Notes under the pieces: model-generated | The model's database searches: none | What the model was told of the DNA's origin: nothing | Seen by the model: only the letters and a program-made list of their open reading frames with translations | In this document: piece after piece, positions 54,673-64,000 of the stretch | Layout: the number at the start of each line of letters is the position of its first letter | Numbering within the stretch: position 1 is the first letter of the stretch | Translations under genes and position numbers: made by a program | Assembly (NCBI GenBank): GCA_029817715.1 | Contig: JARUPY010000607.1 | Coordinates: forward strand, 6,510,001-6,574,000 | Origin: Melastoma dodecandrum | Taxonomy: Eukaryota; Streptophyta; Magnoliopsida; Myrtales; Melastomataceae | Direction: 5' to 3' | Length of the DNA: 64,000 nt

Positions 54673-57425
54673 GTAACGTAGTAGGAGATGCGGGTGTCTC
54701 GAAGGCGGATGCACCAGCCGTGGTTGTTATGGAGGATGCAGCAGCTGTGACACGGTTGTGATCTGTCGGATTTTCCAGTGAAGGATGTTTGCAACTCCTC
54801 GATCCGAATACGGCGACGGTTGTTGCTGAGAGGAAGATCCGCCGGTGTGGAAGTTATTCTGCCGGCTGTTGGGGTAAAGTAAAAGTTGTTAGGTTTGATT
54901 TCGATGGGAAGTTAATGCCGTAGTGAAGTGTGCTACCTGCCATATCCCAATGTGTTAGTGAAGTTAGCTGCGAAATTCACAGGAGTGCTGCAGGTGATCT
55001 GCAAGTGTTGACACTGAATGCTGCTAAACGAATGATCTGGATCAGCATTGGCTCATAGCAATTTCTATTACCTTGGATTTTTTTGCAGCCTGTAAATGAC
55101 GAACAAGATGTGTGCATATGTTCGAACGAGTTGGTGGATACATTCAACCTAGGATGCAAGGGTGTCGAGTCGCATCCCACTCTTGAAGAAATGGAATTTG
55201 TCTTCAACCAAGAGCACGCAACATTCGGTAAATGTTTTCTTACCTTCATGCATATATTTGCTTAATTTGCAGCCAAGTGTTTGGGAATACTAAATGCAGT
55301 ATCTGTCCCTTAATTTACGGTATGTGTGTGCAGGTGAGAAGGATAGAAATGCATTCCTCAATATACTTAGGGATATGAATGAAGATCAGTTGATGAATAT
55401 GTCATTTCGTACTGATGAAGAAGTTGAAGAGTTCATTAAAATGTACGCAACGGTGCATGGATTTTCAATTAGGAAAAGGGATCGTCAGAAAGTGAGAAAT
55501 GGAAAATGTGTCATGAGAAAGTGGGTTTGCTCAAGGGAAGGTGTATGTTCTGATTCAGCTATGTTGACGGCCAATAGTCGGGTGAGGGCGTCTATGAGGA
55601 CATCTTGCAACTGTTTCTTCAAAGCTAGAGTTGATGAGACTGGAGAATGGAAGTTTGTAGCTCTTCAGTTGAAGCACAATCATGAAATGGTGAGTAACGG
55701 GCTGTCTTATTTCATGCGAGAAAGGCGGAACATTTCAGACGAAGATATGACATTTATAACCCGAATGCTTGATGTTGGGTTTAGACAGTGTGATATTATG
55801 CGGCTACTTGTACACGTATCTGGTGGACATCCGCGTGTTGGTTTCTTAATGAAGGACCTCAATAACAGGAAGCTTAAGGAAGACTCAGTTGGAAGTACTG
55901 GCGGTTGTGATTCTGTGCTAGCATATCTTCTTTGTAGGAGAAATAACGACACGGGTATGGCCTTTTACACATTTGTCGAGAAGAATGAAGTGAGTCGCAT
56001 ATATTGGGCGGACAGTACTTCAATAGCTGATTACCAAATTTTTGGTGATGTCGTGGCTTTGGACTCTACTTTTAAGACGAACAAATATGGAATGCAAATG
56101 GTCATCATCGTGGGTGTGAATCATCATCATCAGACAACCGTATTTGGTGCTGCCTTGATTGCTTCGAAACCATTGCTGATTATACTTGGCTATTGCATAC
56201 TCATACATTGGTCATGGGAGGAAAACACCCGATAAGTGTTGTAACTGACGCCGACAAGGCGATGATTGCTTCCGTGAGGGAAGTGTGGCCAACTGCTAGG
56301 CACAGGTTATGCCTTTGGCATTTCAGCAGGAACATTACGCGCCGTGTACAAGATGCAGGCATGCGACGACGTATATCCTCTTTCATGTATAACAGTAGAC
56401 CATCCGAAGAAGTTGAAGAAGAGTGGAATTCTTTAATGACACATACAGGTACGATAAGTACCAGATGGCTACAACAGATTTATGATTGCAGACATATGTG
56501 GTGGCAAACGTATCTTCATGGACATTTTTGGGCGGAGCTTAGAAGCACTCAACGGTGCGAAAGGATGCACCGATATATGAAGGAATATGTGAATGTAAAT
56601 CATAAGCTTTATGATTTCGTACACAATTTTGAACGTGCAGTTGAAGATATTCGTCACAAGGAATATGAGGAGGACTTCAAGTCATGTTAGAAATCTTTAA
56701 GGTGTATTACCATGCTGCGCCGACTTGAGGAGGATGCGCGTCGCATATATACAATGAAGTCTTTCCGTAAGGTTCAGGCCGAGATACAGAAGGAATCAAA
56801 ATTTTATGTTGAAGAAGTACTAGACGGAAACATTGCCATGGTGTACACTCTGTCGTGTTATGATGGTGAGCAACGGTGCGTGCAATGTACATCCGCGAAG
56901 TCTTCCATCCAACTGAGCTGCAGTTGCTTACATTTTGAGACATTTGGTTTTCCATGTTCCCACCTATTCCACGTTGCCAAAATAGAAGGGTTCTTGTCCA
57001 TACCTAGTCATCTGGTAAAGCAAAGGTGGACAATGGACGCCAAGAAAACAAGTGATGCTCTATTTTCACACCAGGATAACGGTGTGAACGTTGATGATTT
57101 GCGCCAGGGTATATTAATGACATCTTGCAGACGTATGTGCTTCTTGGCAGGAAAATCGGACAAGTCATTCCGTAAATTGCGGAAACAAATTGATAATTGG
57201 ACGGCGGAGTTGGAGCTTAGTTGCGGTGATGATGAAGGTAAGATGACAGATGATGATGGCAAAGAGTATGTTTTTACCTCATCCAAAATGCGCAGTGTTT
57301 TCGGCAATCCTCGATCTCCTAAACAATATGGTGTGAACAACTTTTGTGATGGCAATCCGCGTAGTGAAGGTACATCGGAGCAGATTTGTAATGATAACTC
57401 TGTGTTTGGTGTGTGGAATATGTAA
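54669..57425 (+). pseudogene. FAR1/FHY3-type MULE transposase, with frame disruptions
   Basis: The likely exons are a short one from ATG 54669 ('MSNVVGDAGVSKADAP', junction unresolved), 55089-55227, and one from 55334 onward, with good GT-AG ends between the last two. The FAR1 DNA-binding domain runs 'RTDEEVEEFIKMYATVHGF' to 'LQLKHNHEM'. The MULE catalytic domain shows 'GDVVALDSTF' (first D), 'VVTDADKAM' (second D) and 'QRCERMHRYMK' (E), plus 'CLWHF'. The SWIM zinc finger is 'CSCLHFETFGFPCSHLFHV'. A one-base frame change near 56170 and an in-frame TAG near 56688 split the long exon. The DDE and zinc ligands are all present, but this copy cannot make one intact protein unless those sites are errors or spliced. 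Confidence 0.85.
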
Positions 57426-57748
57426 TCTTGAAATTCATCCCTTTTCATTGAATCAGTGATGAAAGTATTACATCAATCTGGCATGACATCCCCTGTTTTT
57501 ACGCAAATTATATCCCCTGCTGCAAACAAAATGCATGCCCCTGGTTATATATAGATGCATGCCTATGGTTACAAGTCATCCCCGGAAGCGGCCTATGTTA
57601 CGGTTACGTAACGTAACGTTAGCCGCTTCGGAATGTGCCCACATATGAACTACATTTCACGTAATGTACAAGGACATACGACCTAACAGGTTTGTACATC
57701 GGACTCAAATCAAAAAATGAAGGTGCATCTGCGTTCGCTGAGTAGTTG
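57426..57748. other. Intergenic region between convergent MULE genes, with a TIR-end fragment
   Basis: It holds both 3' flanks. At 57584-57631 a small inverted structure starts GGAAGCGGC and ends TAACGTTAGCCGCTTC; the last 16 bases (57614-57629) match the reverse complement of the element's terminus exactly. In between is 'TTACGGTTACGTAACG'. It looks like a collapsed TIR end inside the element. Confidence 0.75.
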
Positions 57749-60700
57749 TTAGGCAGCTATGTTGACGGCCCCTGTTGTGGAGCTACTGTCATCCTGGCGT
57801 TTCCTCTTGATTGTGGTATTGTCTTTCACCCTTTGATATATAACCTTTCGAATGTCATTTCCAGACCACTTTATCAGGGATATCACCAGCTTTAGCCTAT
57901 CTGTAACACCTACATTCTAAGGTGTGACAACGCAATGAAGTTAGTTATGCAAGCATATTTGGGTAACAATAGGTATAGACGGCGTTACCATACCACAGTC
58001 TCAGCTCCTTTCGGTGGTTCGGGCAATGACATGAATTTCATGACATATAATCCACAATCATTGCTGAAAACATCAGAACATACGAACGTATATGTAAGTA
58101 TGTATAACTATTGATTTTGGAAGTGATTGACAGACTCCACTTACGGGTGATCGGCCGCCATTTGGTCAGGCACATTTGTTGGATAAATTATAGGCCAGGA
58201 GCAGATGTCCAGGATTTGAAAACCTTTCATCTTGGATTTCACCTGATTTTCTTGCATGATGACAGACAGAAGTTTAATAACACGGCGATGTAAGTCTGCT
58301 CTCCCATGTAGGTTGCTAAGCTTGTTGTTAATTGTGTCCAATATGAACACTTCGGATGACCTGAATGAGAGAACTTGTAATGTCCAGTGTGTTTCAGATA
58401 TGCAAACCGGAATATATATCTGCAATCATCATACCAAGTTATATGGCAGACAGAATTACAACTCTAATGTATAATTACAAACAACATTTAGTAATATTCA
58501 GTACAAAGATCTTTGATGGAATGATTACCCATTCAACTTCATTATTCCTCCCGATGTGTGCCCTATAATGTGAATATAGGTTTGCCGCATCTGTTTTTGA
58601 AATGTTGGGCATGTTGTAACCACTGTATTGGTTGGCTGCCAGATTCTATTGCAGAACAAATCATTGGACAGAAGATTCTTTAAAACAGTGCAAATGGAGA
58701 TGTGCCTTCGGAAAAGACATACTAACCCCTAACCAACTCGTGAGATACCAATATTTCTTCTTTGCAGGATCCACATCTCCCTGGAGCATCATCGCGTGGA
58801 AGTCGATGATCTGTGTCGGCAATTGCAACTTGTCATAACGTGCATCCCGCAAAATATGTTCAGTGATGTATTCGTAATTCTTACATCACTGTCTATCCAA
58901 TTATTTGGTTTGAGTGTGAGTATGGATGATCGATTGACATGGACAAAGTCTGTGGTACACAAACATTCACTGCATTCAAACAGGAAATAAAAGTTGGTAG
59001 CTTACAAAGAAAACTAAAATAATAATCTAATACATGAAGCCCAAAGTGAATGAAACAAACCTATGATCCCTGCCCTCATTCCATGCATACTCTAAGATAT
59101 TCCATTGAGCTTGCGTAAAAGTTTTCACCTCACTCACGGGCAAATCCGTTGGAATGATCTTTTGAATTGCCTAAAAAGGAAAAATTACAACAACATATCA
59201 AAGCTGCTGACTTCACGCTCTTGCCCCGGTTACATGTTTCCATTCAGAGGTAATCCGTTGTTATACCTCAGGTAGAGATGTGCCTTTGCGTTTCCTTGTT
59301 CGGGTCAGTGGTTTTGGTGGCACGAATGGTGAGCTCTTGAAAGCTGAGGGCTTCCTCTCCGCCGTACGACGTGTAAGTCTTCCGTTGAAGACATTTGTGG
59401 TAGATGAACCACTTTCCTGTAACCAATGACCACATAAAATAGGAGCTTAGACAGGTATCCCATATTCTTGATCATAAATGCTATCCAAATGTGACAACAG
59501 TACTTACCTTTACAACCACAACAGATTCTTCTCCTGCTATGTTACAAACTTCATCTTGAACCAACACTGGCCCAGGCAGCGTATCTCGATCTCCAATCTC
59601 GTCGTTCACTTTGTCATCTTCACTTACTTCTCCTTCTCCTATCTTCTCTTTGCCTTTGGGTGCAGTGCCAAGATTTTCATCTGTCGATACATCTCCAGTT
59701 TCTTCAGGTTTCATCTTTGGCCTAAAGTAGAACTTCACCTCTTCCTCGGATTTTGTCATTTCAAAGTCAGATGTACACTCAGGAACGTTTAAATTACCCT
59801 TGTCCATCATTGCGCCCAACTTGTTCAGTGTCCGCGCGCGAGTCGTAACTCACGAACATCTGAGTAATCGTCACTACCCTCCGGGAGTGGCTGTCCTACC
59901 TGAGAAGGTTGGAAGGGCACCAAGCTTCTTTCGGATACCATCGTCGATCCCACCTCACAGACCTGTATAACCTCCCTCAGCTTCTCTAAACCCCGAGCAG
60001 TAGGTGGCGAGGCAGTTTCTTCGACAGGTGATGGCTCATTTGATTGATCAACAACTATCTCCCCGACATCACATTTCACTGGATCAGCATCATCATCACC
60101 TCCCCCTTCGCCATCTTCCACATTTTCACTGGATGCAGGACTCAGCCTCTTTTCAGGGTGGGGTTGACTCTTTGGAATATCAGAATCAGGTCTGATTCTT
60201 CGCAATTCGGTAAGAATCAGACCTAATCTCCGTAGTATGTCGATGTTACTGCCTTGCAGGACTCTAACAGCGAATTCCAAACTCTGTTTACAGCAAAGGT
60301 CTATCTTACACCAATGTAAAAGGGAAAATCATTGACATTTAAATTGTACATCGCGATGACTTTCAACTTACCTTCAACCGCCGCATTACAGCAATCATAG
60401 TCTCCGAGTCGTGGACCAAGTCGGCTTCTTCATCTGCCACATTCGGCAATTCGTTCGCATCCTGTTAAGTGCATTAACATCAGTATACAACGGAACGAAT
60501 ACAACTATACAAAACAATTCAGGTGTTGTGCCTCGAAATGTAAAAATAATTGGACTAAGAACTTACAATATATGTTGCTTCAACATTACAGCCTTTGAAA
60601 ACGCATTTCAGCCGATCATCGTCCCAATCTTGACAAAGTGGCAATGACCTGTTCTTCTTTCCTAACATATCGGCAGCCTTGGACACTTTACTAGCATAGA

Positions 60701-61839
60701 ATAACTGCATTATACACAACATGAACGCTTGCTGGTTAAAAGAACAACGAATGATGATGAGTTCATTAACATCAGTGGGCAGAATATATTAACAAAGTCG
60801 TATCATACAAATGCTCATCACAAGTATCTCTGCACGCAACCCCCGATGTATCGTGCTTCATTCTGTTGATATGTCTTAACTTGGGCACACAAGTTATCAA
60901 GAACATGAGTTGCCCAATCAAATTTGCAGATTGCATTCACATCGCGGGTTGCAAGCAAGTACTCCTCGTGGATATCGAAGCTCGTTGTTGGGCACAAATA
61001 GCAACCTATGATGAAAATGACTACCTCTACTCTCCACAACTCGTCCGGAGCAGTTCTTGATAGCAGACTACTCTCAACAGATTTCAGAGAAATTTTACCT
61101 CGTCTTATGTGTCCCTTTAGCTCTTCTCGTACGGTTTCCATGTGACCGCTAAATGGGACACCAACCTTTGTAGATGGTATGCCAATTAGGTCATGTACAT
61201 CAGTAGAGAGCAGGGGTTGTTTCACACCATCGATCACCATAACCCTCTTATGTGGATCAAACAGCTTCAAACACAACTTTACTGCGCTGTGATTCACCTG
61301 CCTACTTGCCAGACGAAGAAGACCATCAAAACCTAACTCTTTTAACGCTGACCTCCTCTCCTCATCGAATGTGTCCAGGACCGACATTAACTTCTTTGGA
61401 CTACATCGAGTATACAGGTAATCCTGTAATAGTACAACCACAGAATGCAGACTAACATCATTACAATTAATGACAGGCAAAATCAAGAAAACAGGGATAG
61501 GGAACACTAACTTACCTGACCAACACGTACTCTTCCAGCCTTTTTCTTTTTCGAACTCTCAGGAGTGTTTGCATTTCCAGCGGCCAATTCAGCATCTCCT
61601 TCAATCTCTGCCGTAACAGAAAGGAAGCGGATTTCAACAGACCTCAAATCAAGAAATCCTAACATACCAACACCTTAACACAATGAAACCACAATCTTCA
61701 ACCATTTACAGAAACTAAATTCCTAATAAGCAATCTCCAATCGCAAACGGAAAGAGACGGGTCGACGGTGATGATTAGGGTTTCGGGATACACGTCAATA
61801 CGGAGACGACAAACACAATGCACTCTCACCTGACGCCAT
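57749..61839 (-). CDS. Ulp1-like (C48) cysteine protease gene carried by the MULE
   Basis: Minus-strand exons inferred from splice sites and phase are 61830-61839, 61516-61607, 60836-61423, 60567-60731, 60372-60461, 60283 to about 59508 (with a frame irregularity near 59830-59855), 59267-59416, 59061-59170, 58885-58969, 58727-58810, 58529-58645, 58145-58419, 57994-58063 and a last exon ending at 57749. The N-terminal domain ('CSPKKLMSVLDTFDEER', 'GFDGLLRLASRQVNHSAVKL', 'IFIIGCYLCPT') is of the DUF1985/plant-mobile-domain type found with plant TE-borne ULP proteins. The C48 core has H ('ISETHWTLQV'), D ('FILDT'), Q ('VPDQMAADHP') and C ('NDCGLYVMKFM'), so the catalytic residues are intact. Ulp1 enzymes remove SUMO; the substrate here is unknown. 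The last junction and the frame near 59840 are unresolved. Confidence 0.85.
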
Positions 61840-62126
61840 CACTTCTGCCGGACAACACGTAAAATGTGTAATCGCGAAGGGTCCGGTGGGAACGGACGAT
61901 CGGAGGGAGGACGACGCAAAGGGGGCTGGAAGGACGACGCAAAGGGGGGCGGGGAGGAATGTGCTCGGAGGGGACGATCGGAGGAAAACTTCTCGGAGGG
62001 GACGCCGAGAGGATGCGGTCGGAGGGAAGGCACGCACGGGGAGGCGACGGTTGCCAACGACGCCCGCCAACGCAAAACGTTAGTACCTAGGTTAGTAAAA
62101 CCTTTAGTAAAAACGAACGGGGGCAT
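61839..62126 (-). CDS. Upstream ORF starting in the right TIR, ending at the Ulp1-like ATG
   Basis: A 95-codon ORF begins MPPFVFTKGFTNLG in the right TIR, as in the left TIR ORF. Its TGA (61841-61839) overlaps the ATG of the Ulp1-like gene (TGATG). Downstream of the shared start the two ORFs diverge, so the coincidence of both ends with the proposed start codons is not due to TIR homology alone. The product would be low-complexity Pro/Ser/Arg. Confidence 0.35.
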   Translation of the reverse strand: MPPFVFTKGFTNLGTNVLRWRASLATVASPCVPSLRPHPLGVPSEKFSSDRPLRAHSSPPPFASSFQPPLRRPPSDRPFPPDPSRLHILRVVRQK

Positions 62127-63257
62127 TTACGTAATTTCACATCGGCCAAAGGTTATTAATTAGGTTCGGAGTTCACTGTTACGTTTAGTAAATTACAAAA
62201 CTATTTAGTAACGCGTTACTAAACCTAGCGGACATTTACTAACAATTTTACTAAATTTGAACAGTAATTTACTAAATCTTAACCAAATGTTAGTAAATGA
62301 TTACTAAAACTTTCGCAGTTTTACGAATACAATTACTAATTTTTTACTATACATGAACAGTGACTTTTTAGACAAATTGTTAGTAATCGGATACTAACGG
62401 GGTTAGTAAATTTCATTAGTAATTTACTAACCCCGTTAGTATCGGATTACTAACGTTACTAACCCCGTTAGTATCCGATTACTAACGTTACTAACCCCGT
62501 TAGTATCGGATTACTAACGTTACTAACCCCGTTAGTATTTGATTACTAACAATTTTAGTAAAAACGATAGTAATCCGGTACTAACGGAGTTAGTAACGCT
62601 AGTAATCGGATACTAACGGGGTTAGTATCGTTAGTAATCGGATACTAACGGGGTTAGTAAATTACTAATGAAATTTACTAACCCCGTTAGTATCCGATTA
62701 CTAACGTTACTAACCCCGTTAGTATTTGATTACTAACAATTTTAGTAAAAACGTTCGTAATCCGGTACTAACGGGGTTAGTAACGTTAGTAATCGGATAC
62801 TAACGGGGTTAGTATCGTTAGTAATCGGATACTAACGGGGTTAGTAAATCACTAATGAAATTTACTAACCCCGTTAGTATCCGATTACTAACGTTACTAA
62901 CCCCGTTAGTACCGGATTACGAACGTTACTAACCCCGTTAGTATTCGATTAGTAACGTTTTTACTAAAAAATCGGTCTTCATTCGTAAAATCGTTAGTAA
63001 TCGGATACTAACGGGGTTAGTAACGTTCGTAATCCGGTACTAACGGGGTTAGTAACGTTAGTAATCGGATACTAACGGGGTTAGTAAATTTCATTAGTAA
63101 TTTACTAACCCCGTTAGTATCCGATTACTAACGATTTTACTAAATAAAATGTCACTATTTAGTAAAATTTACTAAGAAAGTTAGTAAATTTTACTAACCG
63201 ATTGATGAAATTTAGTAAAGCACGTAACGTTACGTGCACGTAACGTTAGCGGCTTCC
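61955..63257 (-). repeat. Right terminal inverted repeat of the MULE (1.30 kb)
   Basis: Reverse complement partner of 53269-54570, ending TAACGTTAGCGGCTTCC at 63257. It differs from the left TIR by unit order within the array and by scattered substitutions. Its inner GC-rich end serves as the likely promoter and 5' UTR of the Ulp1-like gene, whose ATG lies about 116 bases inside the TIR boundary. Confidence 0.92.
62373..63143. repeat. Palindromic tandem array in the right TIR
   Basis: Many copies of TACTAACGGGGTTAGTA with 'ACGTTAGTAATCGGA' spacers in both orientations, mirroring the left array but with a different order of variant units. The order difference shows that units have been shuffled or gene-converted since the TIRs were formed. 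Confidence 0.88.
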
Positions 63258-63266
63258 TTTCTTGTA
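63258..63266 (+). other. 9-bp target site duplication, right copy
   Basis: TTTCTTGTA directly follows the right MULE end and is identical to 53260-53268. Confidence 0.92.
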
Positions 63267-64000
63267 TAAAGGTTAACTCCAACTCAACCCCTTGCTATAA
63301 TTTTAGACTAAAATCTCGGAAATGTGAAAGTCGTGCGGGTGGGGTTTTAATCTCGCACGTGCCTCGGAAGGAAAAAGTGGGTTGGGGGGTACCTAACGTG
63401 GATGATGATATACAATGATGCGGTGGCCTTAGCTGAGCTGGCAAACATTGTCCCCTGTCCGGTCCACAAAATACACCTGTTAAATTTTACGTCTGGACAA
63501 CTAGTTTTTCAAAATACACTCATATCATCCTACTTTTTTTATTTTAGTATACAATTCGATACCCGATTCTCTTGTTTTTTTTTTAAAAATATATATTTCA
63601 AAATTGAAATGATATTATGAAGTTGTTACCAAAAAAAACCCTGGTAAGAGTGACTCGTACCTTTTGACTAAATTCCAAATGCACGTTCTGACCAAATTGA
63701 CAATTGGCAACCTTCATTCAGACCACCCCCGTCCCTATTCCCAAAGAAAAAAAAAAGTATTTTACCCAAATTCAAAACTTAGTTGAATGAACAACAAAAT
63801 GATGGGAACAATCGATACAAAAACAAAACGATCGTCGCAATTTGAAATTGTTTTGAAATGAGGAGGAAAAAAAAAAACAAAGAATGAATAGTTTGGCTGG
63901 TTATACAAATCTCATCAGTCTCTATGTTAAAGAAACGGAGTCTCCCTCTTCATCTTCTTTTCACCTATTATCTTCTCAAACAATGAATAATTACAAATGG
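63267..64000. other. AT-rich flank right of the MULE, no gene
   Basis: No recognisable gene. The stretch has A- and T-runs (about 63560-63570, 63745-63755 and 63868-63877). The ORF at 63402-63620 is hydrophobic by composition and shows no family. A CT-rich segment near 63930-63975 could be the start of a UTR of a gene beyond the window, but that is only a guess. Confidence 0.35.

Larger units (their letters stand above)
53269..63257. mobile_element. Complete Mutator-like element (MULE) with transposase and Ulp1-like gene
   Basis: A 9,989-bp element with terminal inverted repeats of about 1.3 kb (53269-54570 and 61955-63257), whose ends read GGAAGCGGCTAACGTTA inward. It is flanked by the perfect 9-bp duplication TTTCTTGTA. 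Two genes converge: a FAR1-type MULE transposase on the plus strand (from about 54669 to 57425) and a Ulp1-like cysteine protease gene on the minus strand (61839 to 57749). The TIRs carry long palindromic tandem repeats. The layout parallels maize MuDR and ULP-carrying Kaonashi elements of Arabidopsis. The perfect duplication and well-conserved TIRs suggest a fairly recent insertion. Confidence 0.93.

Noticed and set aside
57008..57448. Minus-strand ORF of 146 codons
   Set aside because: It is antisense to the transposase SWIM region and has no domain of its own.

Overview
This is a plant nuclear window, almost certainly from an angiosperm. It holds spliced genes with GT-AG introns, an Mpv17/PMP22 gene, a Rab7-type GTPase gene and a PPR gene remnant. 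The rest is mostly Ty1/copia and Ty3/gypsy retrotransposons, an integrated caulimovirid (plant pararetrovirus) and a Mutator-like DNA transposon. The gypsy elements and the DUF7745-type ORF recall woody eudicots, but the species cannot be fixed from sequence alone.

Layout. 1-2.7 kb: debris with one doubtful small ORF. 2.7-12.7 kb: a broken minus-strand Ty3/gypsy element (RNase H, RT, protease plus G-patch-like segment, gag, DUF7745-like ORF, then a long LTR). 12.7-13.9 kb: a PPR pseudogene cut next to that LTR. 15.7-19.0 kb: a degenerate minus-strand Ty1/copia element. 19.5-28.9 kb: two head-to-tail endogenous pararetrovirus copies, the first lacking its middle. 29.4-29.9 kb: a 473-bp LTR. 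31.5-37.0 kb: a divergent inverted repeat with arms of about 2.2 kb, next to a G-quadruplex-prone hairpin. 38.1-43.4 kb: a minus-strand Ty3/gypsy element with both LTRs and a Met-tRNA-type primer site. 43.9-48.6 kb: an intact three-exon Mpv17/PMP22 gene. Its second intron carries a non-autonomous LTR retrotransposon that has captured a processed Tudor-SN (TSN) transcript. 49.3-51.6 kb: an intact seven-exon Rab7/RABG3 gene, convergent with Mpv17. 53.27-63.26 kb: a complete 9,989-bp Mutator-like element (MULE).

The MULE is the main find. It has 1.3-kb terminal inverted repeats filled with self-complementary tandem repeats and a perfect 9-bp target duplication (TTTCTTGTA). Two genes converge from the two TIRs: a FAR1/FHY3-type MULE transposase on the plus strand and a multi-exon Ulp1-like (C48) cysteine protease with intact His/Asp/Gln/Cys on the minus strand. 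This resembles maize MuDR in layout and Kaonashi-type ULP-carrying MULEs in cargo. In both genes an upstream ORF that begins inside the TIR with the same first 14 residues ends overlapping the proposed start codon of the main gene. A 16-bp copy of the element's terminus also lies between the two gene 3' ends.

Only Mpv17 and Rab7 look like functional host genes; both have consistent splice sites and full-length products. Exon coordinates were worked out by hand from splice consensus and reading frame, not from transcripts.
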